Of a stretch of DNA of 64,000 nt, positions 52,513-61,206 are shown piece by piece. Both the position numbers and the translations under genes were made by a program. Source of the DNA: Tolypothrix sp. NIES-4075 (lineage in GTDB: Bacteria; Cyanobacteriota; Cyanobacteriia; Cyanobacteriales; Nostocaceae); contig NZ_BDUC01000001.1 of assembly GCF_002218085.1 (NCBI RefSeq), positions 559,955-623,954 on the forward strand. The letters are read 5' to 3'. Below the pieces are notes generated by a model that saw nothing but the letters and a program-made list of their open reading frames with translations, searched no databases and was not told the origin of the DNA. Within the stretch, counting starts at the first letter, position 1. Each line of letters begins with the position of its first letter.

Positions 52513-53475
52513 TTAATCAGAACTGGAACTCATAGATTTTTGTTTACCTGGCTGATTTTTCCCGCTCTTGCCACCTGTAATACTACGCAAATATGTACCA
52601 CCAATAGTCAATAAAAATACTACATAACCTACTGCTTGCACGAGATAAAGACGATCTCTGTAGCCAAATAATGATTTGAAAATAATGCCTGGGAATTGTT
52701 CATCAGGTAAGATTTTCGAGGTATTTGAAACCATCGGACCCAAAATGCAAGAATGGACTTTGGTAAAGCGTTCGTAATAAAAACAAATACTTTCGGAAGC
52801 GCGATCGCTTAATGCCAAAGCAGCAGCAGCTTCATCAAACCGTTGCAGTGCCGTCACTACCAAACCGGCAACAATCAATACTAAAAAAACGCCCATCACC
52901 TGGAAAAATTGCCGGATGTTAATATTGACACCCCATTTAAATATCAGCATACCAACAGCAGCTGCCGCAACTAAACCGCTAACAGCACCGAAAGCTGGCA
53001 TGAATCCTTGTTGAAAATTGGCAGCGACAAAGAAAACTGTTTCAAAACCTTCGCGAAGAACGGCAATCAAAATTAACCAAAAAACGCCCCAACCGGCATT
53101 TTTATCTGCTTTGAGAGCGCTTGTGACTGCTCCTTCAACAGTAGCTCTCATAAATCTGGCTTGTTTGGTCATCCAGATGAGCATCCAACTGAGCATAGCG
53201 ATCGCTAATACGCAGAAAAATCCCTCTAGCAAAACTTCTGTAACCGATGCGTATTGTGGATTTGCCGCACTTAGCGCGATCGTTACCCAACTCAACAACA
53301 CCCCCACCAGCGCACTCAAGGCAATACCAACGCCCACACCAGCATACACCCAAGAGTTAAGCTGAGATTGTTTGGCTTTTTTCAACAAGGCAAGCACAAT
53401 CCCGACAACAAGGGCAGCTTCTACTCCTTCTCGGAGTGTAATTACAAAAGTCGGTAAGGCAGTACTAAAATCCAT
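52513..53475 (-). CDS. FTR1-family iron permease
   Basis: 320 residues, about seven membrane helices, high-affinity Fe transporter of the FTR1/EfeU family. The two iron-binding motifs are FVITLREGVEAALVVG (REGVE, residues 15-19) and LREGFETVFFVAANF. The C-terminus is hydrophilic (SGKNQPGKQKSMSSSSD). It forms a leftward cluster with a bacterioferritin-like gene, an EfeO-like lipoprotein and a multicopper oxidase, the set expected for oxidative iron uptake. Confidence 0.93.
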   Translation of the reverse strand: MDFSTALPTFVITLREGVEAALVVGIVLALLKKAKQSQLNSWVYAGVGVGIALSALVGVLLSWVTIALSAANPQYASVTEVLLEGFFCVLAIAMLSWMLIWMTKQARFMRATVEGAVTSALKADKNAGWGVFWLILIAVLREGFETVFFVAANFQQGFMPAFGAVSGLVAAAAVGMLIFKWGVNINIRQFFQVMGVFLVLIVAGLVVTALQRFDEAAAALALSDRASESICFYYERFTKVHSCILGPMVSNTSKILPDEQFPGIIFKSLFGYRDRLYLVQAVGYVVFLLTIGGTYLRSITGGKSGKNQPGKQKSMSSSSD

Positions 53476-53479
53476 CGTT

Positions 53480-53620
53480 TGTTAAGAGTTAGTAGTTAGT
53501 AGTTAGTAGTTAGTAGTTAGGAGTTGGTGGTTAGTAGTTAGTAGTTAGGAGTTAGGAGTTGGTAGTTAGTAGTTTTAATTCCTAACTCATAACTCCTCAC
53601 TCCTCACTTTTAACTCCTCA
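53480..53620. repeat. GTTAGTA/GTTAGGAGTT heptamer repeats
   Basis: Many copies of AGTAGTT and GTTAGGAGTT followed by complementary AACTCCTCACTCC units, forming a long imperfect hairpin between ftr1 and the bacterioferritin-like gene. A second such block occurs at 54100-54180. Confidence 0.85.
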
Positions 53621-53626
53621 CTTTTA

Positions 53627-54061
53627 TCAGCTGAAATCGCGTAACATTTTTTTCAGTTCGAGATTATGCATCTCTTCCTGTCCTATCATGTTTCGAGCGA
53701 ATTCTTCTAAGTAAATGCTGGCATTGGTAACGGTTTCCAGCAGACTTTTATACAAATCCAGAGCCTTTTTTTCGTGGGATAAGCTTTCTGTCAAAATATC
53801 CTTAACTGAATGCTTGTAAGTTTCTTCCATCGGCGCAATTTTTAGGCTGGGATGCCCATCTAAACCTGTGAGTATTTCTCCCACTTGTTCAGCATGAAGT
53901 AGAGACTCGCTAGCCTGCGCTTTGAAAAAACCCACAATTGGAATGCGGTTGGGACCTGTAACCATCAGAGAATAATGAGTGTAGCGGACTACTCCGGCTA
54001 GTTCAAATTCCATGATGGCATTGAGTAAGTCGATGGTTTTTTTCTGGTCAAGCTCTTGCAT
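53627..54061 (-). CDS. Bacterioferritin-like protein
   Basis: 144 residues, four-helix ferritin-like fold. Likely di-iron ligands are E18 (AIMEFELAGVVRYTHY), acidic and histidine residues in ASESLLHAEQ (E52, H56), the TESLSHEKKA helix (E92) and C-terminal GQEEMHNLEL (E129xxH132). It likely stores or oxidises iron, or handles iron coming through Ftr1. No heme-methionine at the usual position was identified with confidence. ATG at 54061. Confidence 0.87.
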   Translation of the reverse strand: MQELDQKKTIDLLNAIMEFELAGVVRYTHYSLMVTGPNRIPIVGFFKAQASESLLHAEQVGEILTGLDGHPSLKIAPMEETYKHSVKDILTESLSHEKKALDLYKSLLETVTNASIYLEEFARNMIGQEEMHNLELKKMLRDFS

Positions 54062-54230
54062 TTTGCGTTAATTGAAGTTACGTGTGGAGAGTAATGAGAA
54101 TTAGTTAAAAGTTAGGAGTTAGGAGTAGGAGTATAATTTCTGACTGTCAACTCATAACTCCTAACTTTCTTCTTACTTCTAAGCTAATTTCAAACTCCTC
54201 TATTTTGCTATTAAGAATTAAGTAAAACTG

Positions 54231-55274
54231 CTATCGCTGCGCTTGGGTGCTTGATTTATCAATCACAGTTTGAGAATTTTGCTCAATAGTTTTTATCAGC
54301 TTGGTAACATCATTGGGGGTTTTCACCGGTGCAGCTGGTGGGATAGCGGTGGGCCAAGTTTTTACTAATTCAGCCATACTTGTTTCAATGCTTTTATGTG
54401 CTTCGGGAAAGTCTTTCGCCATTTGGCTAGAAATACCTTTGTATAATTGGTTCGCGTAGGTGACAAAACCACGAGAATCTTGATATTCTATTGCCGCAGA
54501 TATTTTGCCGTTAGCGATCGCTGCTCCATATTCTGAGTTTGCTGAATCTAATAGCTCATTAATCACCTGTAGTACAAAGCCGGTTTTTGAGCGTTGCGCT
54601 TCAGGTAAAGCCGCGATCGCACCATCTACTGCTTGCATTGAAGAGGCAAAATCAGTTTTTAATTTGGCTGCTTTCGGATTCGATTTTACTAAATCTTGCA
54701 AAGTTACTAAAGTTGTTTTAAATTCTTTAACTTTACGTTCATTTAATTGGTCTTCAACATCAACATAAATCTCTTCAACTGGATGTCCTATATGAGGTTC
54801 TGCTTGTTTGGGCTGATTTTGATCTAGCAATTCTTTTGCTACTATAAGATGCCCTTTCATCAATCCCAATTTACTCATATAGTCAACATCTTTTGCTTCA
54901 CCTGTAAGTGCTACCTCTTGAACAGTAACCATATCTTTAATTTGGTTAAACTGTTCTTGAGTTATCACTTTTTTAGAAACTAATTCTTCTGGTGAGGCAT
55001 AAGGACGATTAGCTTGAATTTTGTTTGATAATGCTGGTATTGCTAGCTTTGCCTCAAACTTATCCAACTCGGACAATATCGCAGTGTTGATATTTATTTG
55101 ATTTTTGCTGCCGTGACCGCTGTGACTATTATTACTTACTGCCTCGCTTGCCTGGGGGCTATTGGCAACAGGGGTTCCTGTATTCTCTGCGGTTGGTGTG
55201 CCTGCGTTACACGAACTCAGGGAAACTATGGCACAAGCAGCAACAGCCAAAAAAATGTAACGAACTTTGATCAT
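54231..55274 (-). CDS. HHH-domain iron-uptake lipoprotein, EfeO-like
   Basis: 347 residues from the ATG at 55274. Lipobox VSLSSC, a Ser/His linker (NSHSGHGSK), then a ComEA-like helix-hairpin-helix (NINTAILSELDKFEAKLAIP, then PEELVSKKVITQEQFNQIKD; residues about 60-120). The rest is helical (LGLMKGHLIVAKELLDQNQP, HIGHPVEEIYVDVEDQLNER), similar to EfeO/imelysin-type periplasmic proteins. The histidines and acidic residues could bind iron. It sits between the bacterioferritin-like and multicopper oxidase genes, so a ferric-iron donor to Ftr1 is a reasonable inference. Confidence 0.75.
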   Translation of the reverse strand: MIKVRYIFLAVAACAIVSLSSCNAGTPTAENTGTPVANSPQASEAVSNNSHSGHGSKNQININTAILSELDKFEAKLAIPALSNKIQANRPYASPEELVSKKVITQEQFNQIKDMVTVQEVALTGEAKDVDYMSKLGLMKGHLIVAKELLDQNQPKQAEPHIGHPVEEIYVDVEDQLNERKVKEFKTTLVTLQDLVKSNPKAAKLKTDFASSMQAVDGAIAALPEAQRSKTGFVLQVINELLDSANSEYGAAIANGKISAAIEYQDSRGFVTYANQLYKGISSQMAKDFPEAHKSIETSMAELVKTWPTAIPPAAPVKTPNDVTKLIKTIEQNSQTVIDKSSTQAQR

Positions 55275-55437
55275 TTTTGCTCCGAAGGATGTTAGAAAGG
55301 TATTAATTAAAACTTTCTCAGCTAGCAACAGCACGTTAGTTTGACATTTAGTCGTAGAACTTACTTTTGCATATAATGAGATTCTTTATCAAGTAATTAA
55401 GAAAATTTAACTGTAACTTCAAGAATTTTTTTCAATC

Positions 55438-55535
55438 AATTGGGGATTGGGAATAGGTAATTGGTAATTGGGAATAGGTAATTGGGGATTGGTAATTGGT
55501 CATTCCCCATTCCCCATTACCCATTCCCCATTCCC
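55438..55535. repeat. TTGGGAATAGGTAATT / CCCATTCCCC low-complexity repeat
   Basis: Tandem GGGAATAGGTAATTGG units followed by CCCATTACCCATTCCCC, just before the multicopper oxidase stop. Confidence 0.8.
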
Positions 55536-55537
55536 CT

Positions 55538-56584
55538 TCATTGAAGGGAATTTTTCGGAGTTGAAATTGCGTTTTTACTGTCTGCGACTACTTCAAATTG
55601 ACCCATGCAGCCGTTTTCGGCGATCGCATCCTGATGAGGATGAAACATATACTTACCCGGATAGCGAAAGCTGAATTCTAAGATGTGTCTTTCCGCTACA
55701 CCCATCGTAATTACATCTGCTTTGTGGGTGGGAGTCAGAGTCATTCCTGTGGGATAAACATTAAAAAAGTTGGCGTGGAGGTGAAACGTAACCGCTGGAT
55801 CGAATTCAATAATGTTGAGGACGTACAGTCGAATCAACTGATTTTGGTAAATCCTAATCGGATTATCCATGTAATAATGCGGCTGACCGTTGAAGGCGTA
55901 AAACTCATTGCGGTTATCATCATTGATGTCATACCCAGCCATAATTAAAGCTATTTCATCTGCCGGCGGACGTGGTTTGGGTGGATCGATGATAAACATT
56001 CCGTATAAGCCTTTGGCAATGTGACGGGTTACTGGTTCAATATGGCAATGGTACAAATGAACGCCATAAGGTTCCGCGTCAAATTCATAAATTGCTGCAC
56101 TACCGTTGCTAACTGGACGAACACCATCCATTTCTGCCGGGTGGACACCGTGAAAATGCAAAGAGTGAGAATGTCCGGCTTGATTGTAGAACAATACCCG
56201 CACGCGATCGCCTTGTTTTGCTCTTAGTGTGGGTCCGGGAATCCGACCATTTAAATCCCAAATGTTGTAAGATACAGCACTATTTAGCTGAATAATAGAA
56301 GTCCCCGCAGTTAAGCGAAATTCGCGGATAGTGCGTCCATTTTCTTTTTTTACCGTGCCATAATCGAAATTCCGTAGCACCTGCATCGGGTTAGCTGCGT
56401 TTTTCGGTGCATTTGTTGGTGCGATCGCCTCCATTGGCGGTATTTTGACAATTGACTTACTTTGTGCATTCAACATGTGCAAAAGCGCCGTCGCCCCAGT
56501 CACACCCGCACCAGCTAATCCCAGCTTCAACAGTTGACGACGGCTCCAAAGGTTTTCTTGCCCCAAAGCAAAATTGTTAGGCAT
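55538..56584 (-). CDS. Tat-exported two-domain multicopper oxidase
   Basis: 348 residues. Twin-arginine signal SRRQLLKLGLAGAGVTG. The first cupredoxin domain has HSLHFHGVHPAEMDG and LYHCHIEPVTRHIAKGLYGM, giving the type 1 His/Cys/His/Met set and part of the cluster; the second domain supplies FHLHANFFNVYPTG and KYMFHPHQDAIAENGCMG. Two-domain length resembles nitrite-reductase-like multicopper oxidases. In this context (Ftr1 and bacterioferritin) ferroxidase activity is likely, as in yeast Fet3-Ftr1, but nitrite reductase cannot be excluded. ATG at 56584 opens the Tat signal; the frame extends to 56656. Confidence 0.87.
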   Translation of the reverse strand: MPNNFALGQENLWSRRQLLKLGLAGAGVTGATALLHMLNAQSKSIVKIPPMEAIAPTNAPKNAANPMQVLRNFDYGTVKKENGRTIREFRLTAGTSIIQLNSAVSYNIWDLNGRIPGPTLRAKQGDRVRVLFYNQAGHSHSLHFHGVHPAEMDGVRPVSNGSAAIYEFDAEPYGVHLYHCHIEPVTRHIAKGLYGMFIIDPPKPRPPADEIALIMAGYDINDDNRNEFYAFNGQPHYYMDNPIRIYQNQLIRLYVLNIIEFDPAVTFHLHANFFNVYPTGMTLTPTHKADVITMGVAERHILEFSFRYPGKYMFHPHQDAIAENGCMGQFEVVADSKNAISTPKNSLQ

Positions 56585-57216
56585 GGAATTTCCAATTAGC
56601 GCCCAAATAAGTTTGCAAATTTTTTGCAATTGACCTAAGTATAATATCGAAATCAATAATTTTTGTCAATAATTATTTACGACTGCTATTTGACCTGATA
56701 AATCTAGCCTATCAAAGAATGCAAGCGTGAAAAAGTCAGGATTAATTTAGTTTTGACTGAATTTATTTACGTATATTTTGTATTTATCAAGCAACATAAA
56801 TTACTAAAAATTTGCATGTGTTGATAGTTTTGTTGACACAAGCGAATGATAAACTGTTATGGATTTAACAAAGGAACTTTAAGCTATGAAGATGCGTCCT
56901 TTTGACCTTGATAAAAAATTGCCACGGATTGTTGATTTTTAAACTTCAAGAAGAAAAATTATGCAATTTTTCCCCTCCACTAATGAGCGCAAAACATATC
57001 GTAAGTAGCGATAATTCATGAATTATCGCACTCGTAAATTCAGGAAGTGGCAAGGTTTTTTGCGTAAGTCGTACCCTCTTTTTTAGCTGGCATAACCAAC
57101 TAACACATTTTATACACAGTTGTCAAAAAGAAAGTTTATCGTATATCTTTTTGCAATGAAGTGGCAAAATGCCCTTTGATTGATGAACTACCCAAACTAA
57201 TTATAAAAGGTCAAAA
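56585..57216. other. 632-bp divergent intergenic region
   Basis: Between the leftward multicopper oxidase and rightward cbtB. Holds a 22-bp palindrome at 57008-57029 and a short frame at 56886 (MKMRPFDLDKKLPRIVDF) with a modest ribosome site that could be chance or a leader peptide. No cobalamin-riboswitch core (GCCACTG box) was recognised. Confidence 0.45.
57008..57029. promoter_or_regulatory. 22-bp perfect palindrome upstream of cbtB
   Basis: GCGATAATTCA followed by its exact complement. The core GATAATTCATGAATTATC resembles Fur-superfamily operators (inverted GATAAT arms). It lies about 190 bp before cbtB and between two metal-transport gene groups, so a metal-responsive repressor site is plausible. 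Confidence 0.5.
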
Positions 57217-57408
57217 ATGACTACTTTATCTCGTCCTTCAGTGTTGCAAAAGACCGCAAATGTTACCCTGTCTAAACCTGTGCAGGTAACGATTTATATG
57301 CTGTTATCTTCTTTAGTTATCTGGACTGTCTTATTCTCCACTTACCCTGCGGTTCATAACGCAGCACACTCAACACGTCACCATACATTAGGAGTTGCAT
57401 GTCACTAA
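57217..57408 (+). CDS. cbtB: CbtB-type cobalt transport protein
   Basis: 63 residues, one membrane helix (VTIYMLLSSLVIWTVLFSTY) and a His-rich C-terminus (AVHNAAHSTRHHTLGVACH). This matches CbtB, a small predicted cobalt transporter subunit often found with cobalamin genes. The usual partner CbtA is not present; the CbiMNQO genes 1.7 kb downstream on the same strand suggest joint use. ATG at 57217. Confidence 0.85.
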   Translation: MTTLSRPSVLQKTANVTLSKPVQVTIYMLLSSLVIWTVLFSTYPAVHNAAHSTRHHTLGVACH

Positions 57409-57479
57409 ATTATCATAATTCCCAGAATTTTCAGATGCATCTTATTTTTGCTGGGAAATAATTTTAAGTGACGTAGAGT

Positions 57480-57735
57480 AGTTAGGAGTCAAAAGCCAGA
57501 ATACAGAAGCTTTCTGACTCCTGACCAAGCCCCTTTGGGGTGGGGTGTAAGGGTGTGGGGTTGCAGGTTTCGGAGAAAATCTAGCCCCAAAGAAAAGGAT
57601 ACAAGCCCCTGTATTTATACATATAATTCTAGAAAATATGTATTTATAGAGACGTATTACAAAAAATACAGCGTCCTATTTAAAACCCCTGATTTTAATT
57701 ATGGGGTTCCCCACACCCTACACCCTACCCCCCAC
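57480..57735. repeat. GGGTGTAAGGGTGTGGGG / CCCCACACCCTACACCC repeat
   Basis: GGGGTGGGGTGTAAGGGTG near 57535 and CCCCACACCCTACACCCTAC near 57710 are complementary low-complexity arms about 170 bp apart. The interior (about 57570-57700) is AT-rich and has no recognised gene. Cyanobacterial repeat between cbtB and the next gene. Confidence 0.7.
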
Positions 57736-57773
57736 ACCCTGTTCATATCTGGATTCCACAATAAAGGTTGGAG

Positions 57774-58940
57774 ATGAAAAAATATCGCTTGTTCGGAGTT
57801 ATCAGCGCTGTTTGTATCGCATTGTCAATTCTTTATTCATTTGTGGGAGTTTCCCAAACTTCTGCACCGAGAGTGCAACTTACAACCAACCCACCTTTAG
57901 AACAGATTCTGCCCTTTGAAGCAGAAGCAAAAAAACCACAATCTCCCGTTACTTTGACACTACAAGCTGTTGATGCTGCGGGTAAACCGTTAGAAAATGC
58001 TTTAATGAGCTTAGAAATTCTCACACCACCGCGTAACTTTTGGTTAACAACAGATTTTCCCATTGTTGAGCAAACAAAATTGCTGCAAATGAAAGCGGCT
58101 GCACCTGATGGTAAGCTAGAAATTCAGCAGATATTACCGATTCGTGGTAATTATCAACTGCGGGTAAATGTTTCACCTCTGGTAACAAATGCTTTTGCAA
58201 CTTATGAGCAAACCTTGAATTTAAAAGTTCGGGAAAATCCAGTTAAATATAAATATTTTATTGTTGTTGCCGCTATTTTATTATCAGTTGGATTGTTGGG
58301 TGGTTGGGTTATTGGTGGACAAGAAGAACTGCGAGAAGGTGAAATTGCCCCGCAGTCAGTGCGTCTGTTGTTAAGTGCGTTGACGGTGGTGGCAATAATA
58401 ACGCTATTGTTTATCAATATTAGTGCAGAAGTTGCAGAAGCTCATGGTAGCGGACACTCAAATACTAACGAAGCGATCGCCCCATCAGTCCAAAAATCTC
58501 AGCAATTGGAAGTCAGACTTGAGGGAGATAAAAACGCGACTGTCGGAAAACTTGCGAATTTAGCGCTACAGGTGAAGGATAGCGTCACAGGACAACCAAT
58601 TAAAGATGTCGCGTTGCAAGTCAAAGCGATCGCCTTAGAACATAATTTAACAGTTTTTGCCTACAAAGGTATTTCCGACCCACAAGGCAAGTTAACGTGG
58701 CAGGAGCAATTTTTTGATGGTTCACCCCACAAAATTGAGGTAGAAGTAACTCCCAACCCAGGATCTAACCGTCAATTTCCAGCCATGAAAGTAGCGCAGG
58801 AGATTGAAGTTGAAGCGATCGCACCACCAATTTATATCCGGTTAATTGGTTTATTTTACTTTACAGCCTTTGTCGGCATTGGTATGGCAATCGGATTGCT
58901 AATACAGCATCGACGCAAACCACAAGCAACAGCAAAATAA
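57774..58940 (+). CDS. Membrane protein beside cobalt transport genes
   Basis: 388 residues from the ATG at 57774, which sits just after GGAG. An N-terminal signal/anchor (LFGVISAVCIALSILYSFVG), a carboxypeptidase-regulatory-like beta domain (about 40-150), two membrane helices near 160-215 (IVVAAILLSVGLLGGWVIGG and LLSALTVVAIITLLFINISA), a His-bearing loop AEAHGSGHSNTNEA, a second beta domain (about 240-345), and a final helix LIGLFYFTAFVGIGMAIGLL. No named family. The His loop and genomic position suggest metal capture or assistance to the CbiMNQO transporter. Confidence 0.75.
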   Translation: MKKYRLFGVISAVCIALSILYSFVGVSQTSAPRVQLTTNPPLEQILPFEAEAKKPQSPVTLTLQAVDAAGKPLENALMSLEILTPPRNFWLTTDFPIVEQTKLLQMKAAAPDGKLEIQQILPIRGNYQLRVNVSPLVTNAFATYEQTLNLKVRENPVKYKYFIVVAAILLSVGLLGGWVIGGQEELREGEIAPQSVRLLLSALTVVAIITLLFINISAEVAEAHGSGHSNTNEAIAPSVQKSQQLEVRLEGDKNATVGKLANLALQVKDSVTGQPIKDVALQVKAIALEHNLTVFAYKGISDPQGKLTWQEQFFDGSPHKIEVEVTPNPGSNRQFPAMKVAQEIEVEAIAPPIYIRLIGLFYFTAFVGIGMAIGLLIQHRRKPQATAK

Positions 58941-59158
58941 ACACAAATTCATAGCAATCCTCGCTTCTATTTGTGAAAATGACCTATACATCAATAAACC
59001 GCACTCCTACACAAAAAACGCACTCGAAAGAGAAAACAAAGTGTTTCACGCTCTCTTGATCGGACTGCTATAGAAGAAGGGTAAAGGGAAAAAAATAAAA
59101 AACTTTCTCTTGTTCTCTTTACCCTCTACTCTTTTACATACATCTACAGGTACTAAGA

Positions 59159-59932
59159 GTGTCAAGAATTATTCTCAAATCCAAACGCACAACACTAATT
59201 ATCATCGGGGTTGTCAGCTTTTATCTAATTGTGAGCGCATCTGCACCAGCTTACGCAATGCACATTATGGAAGGCTTTTTACCACCGAAGTGGGCGATTT
59301 TTTGGTGGGTAGTAGCGTTACCATTTTTTGTATTGGGATTGCGATCGCTCACGAACATCACCCAAACCAACCCAGAACTAAAATTACTTTTAGCGCTGTC
59401 GGGAGCTTTTACTTTTGTGCTTTCAGCGTTGAAAATGCCTTCAGTCACGGGTAGCTGTTCTCATCCCACAGGAACAGGATTAGGTGCAGTGCTGTTTGGA
59501 CCTTTAGCAATGTCGGTGCTGGGTAGTTTAGTATTGTTATTTCAAGCCTTACTGTTAGCGCACGGTGGTTTGACAACATTGGGAGCAAATGCTTTTTCGA
59601 TGGCGATCGCCGGACCATTTGCCGCTTACTGGATATATAATCTCACCATGCGGTTAAGTGGTAAGCAAAGAATCGCCATCTTTTTAGCAGCAGCTTTAGC
59701 AGATTTACTCACATACGTTATTACATCCATCCAACTCGCTTTAGCTTTTCCCGCACCGATTGGAGGATTTATCGCTTCATTTATCAAGTTTGCCGGAATT
59801 TTTGCGATTACTCAAGTTCCTTTAGCTATTAGTGAAGGATTGCTAACAGTGCTGGTGTGGAACTGGTTACAATCTTACACCCCGCAAGAATTGGAACTGT
59901 TGAAATTAATCAAACAGGAAAGCCAAGGATGA
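59159..59932 (+). CDS. cbiM: Cobalt/nickel ECF transporter permease CbiM
   Basis: 257 residues from a GTG at 59159. A signal peptide (VSFYLIVSASAPAYA) is followed by the mature N-terminus MHIMEGFLPPKWAIFWW; the Met-His-Ile end is the metal-binding element of CbiM/NikM. Five or six membrane helices follow with LSALKMPSVTGSCSHPTGTG, GLTTLGANAFSMAIAGPF and IGGFIASFIKFAGIFAITQV. It captures Co2+ or Ni2+ for the ECF module encoded by the next genes. Confidence 0.93.
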   Translation: MSRIILKSKRTTLIIIGVVSFYLIVSASAPAYAMHIMEGFLPPKWAIFWWVVALPFFVLGLRSLTNITQTNPELKLLLALSGAFTFVLSALKMPSVTGSCSHPTGTGLGAVLFGPLAMSVLGSLVLLFQALLLAHGGLTTLGANAFSMAIAGPFAAYWIYNLTMRLSGKQRIAIFLAAALADLLTYVITSIQLALAFPAPIGGFIASFIKFAGIFAITQVPLAISEGLLTVLVWNWLQSYTPQELELLKLIKQESQG

Positions 59933-60034
59933 AAAAACAAATAACTAAGAATAAAATTGCATAAATTCGCAAAAACTCTGCGTTCCTTAGCGCTTACTTA
60001 GCGCTCCTCTGCGTTGAAATCTCTACTAAAAAAA

Positions 60035-60364
60035 ATGACAAATCCCAAATCTAAAATCCCCAATTCCAAATTGCATAACTGGCTGTTAGTAGTTGCAGTA
60101 TTAACTTTAGCGATCGCACCATTAATATTTGTGCGCGGTGGTGAATTTGCTGGTTCGGATGACAAAGCCGAAAAAGCGATTACCGAAGTACAGCCCGGAT
60201 ATCAACCTTGGTTCAAATCACTATTTGAACCACCTAGTGGTGAAGTAGAAAGCTTATTATTTTCGTCTCAAGCTGCTTTGGGTGCTGGTGTAATTGGTTA
60301 TGTAATTGGTTTATATAAAGGACGCTCCCAACAGCAAAATAGTAATAATGAACATTCAGATTGA
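60035..60364 (+). CDS. cbiN: Cobalt transport protein CbiN
   Basis: 109 residues from the ATG at 60035. Two membrane helices (NWLLVVAVLTLAIAPLIFV, then ALGAGVIGYVIGLYKG) flank a loop with GGEFAGSDDKAEKAITEVQP, YQPWFKSLFEPPSGEVESLL typical of CbiN. The first dozen residues (TNPKSKIPNSKLHN) are encoded by a CCCAAATCTAAAATCCCC-type repeat, so the original N-terminus may be different. Overlaps cbiQ by 17 bases. Confidence 0.88.
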   Translation: MTNPKSKIPNSKLHNWLLVVAVLTLAIAPLIFVRGGEFAGSDDKAEKAITEVQPGYQPWFKSLFEPPSGEVESLLFSSQAALGAGVIGYVIGLYKGRSQQQNSNNEHSD

Positions 60365-61145
60365 CACGCTTGCTTATACTAATAAGTTGCGTTGGTTAGC
60401 TCCAGAGCAGAAATTATTGTTGGCGATCGCTTTATTAATCATCATCGCCTTTGCTCATCCACAAATACAAATTTTGATTGCTATCTGGATGAGCATTTGG
60501 ACAGTTGTTTATGCTGGTATTCCTGCCAAAATCTATCTGCAATTGATTTATGTTGCTACTTTTTTCTGGTTAACCAGTTTACCAGCTTTAGCCATCAACG
60601 CCATAGATATTTCTCATTGGCATTTAGTGCAAAATGACTCAGTAAAAGGCTTGACTCTTGGCAATTATTATGTATATCTAAGTTGGAAAGGAATAGAGCA
60701 GGGATTGACAATTTTAACGAGAGCGATCGCATCTCTTTCCTGCTTATATTTTGTCATGTTAACCATCCCTTTTACTGAACTTTTGCAAACTTTCCGACGT
60801 GTTGGTTTTCCCGTGCTTTTAACAGACCTTTTATTACTAATGTATCGCTTTATTTTCGTTTTGTTAAATGCCGCCGCCGAGTTATGGACTGCTCAACAAT
60901 CTCGTGGTGGTTATCGCACTTTTTCTACAAGTATGAAAAGTTTAGCTTTATTAATTGGGCAATTACTCAAGCGTACCATAGAAAACTATCGTCAAGTCTC
61001 CTTAAGTTTAGAATCACGCGGATTTAATGGAGAATTTCGAGTTTGGCATCCCCACCGATATCATCACTCGCAGCGGTATGCGATCGAAGCAATTTTTGGT
61101 TGTACGTTATTAATAATATTAGAATGCAGCATATCTGTTTTCTGA
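60348..61145 (+). CDS. cbiQ: Cobalt ECF transporter T component CbiQ
   Basis: 265 residues from the ATG at 60348, overlapping cbiN. About five to six membrane helices and the cytoplasmic coupling motifs AELWTAQQSRGGYRTFS and QVSLSLESRGFNG, which contact the ATPases (ARG motifs). It couples the ATPase to CbiM/CbiN. Confidence 0.93.
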   Translation: MNIQIDTLAYTNKLRWLAPEQKLLLAIALLIIIAFAHPQIQILIAIWMSIWTVVYAGIPAKIYLQLIYVATFFWLTSLPALAINAIDISHWHLVQNDSVKGLTLGNYYVYLSWKGIEQGLTILTRAIASLSCLYFVMLTIPFTELLQTFRRVGFPVLLTDLLLLMYRFIFVLLNAAAELWTAQQSRGGYRTFSTSMKSLALLIGQLLKRTIENYRQVSLSLESRGFNGEFRVWHPHRYHHSQRYAIEAIFGCTLLIILECSISVF

Positions 61146-61206
61146 CCAGAGCATCCCAATACGGTCATCTGCGGGCATCTGCGTGCCTTTATTTTAATAT
61201 CATATT

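Noticed and set aside
56886..56942. 18-codon frame with a modest ribosome site
   Set aside because: Too short and composition not distinctive; kept only as a possible leader peptide.
56990..57216. Cobalamin riboswitch before cbtB
   Set aside because: The conserved B12-box (GCCACTG) and supporting stems were not recognisable.
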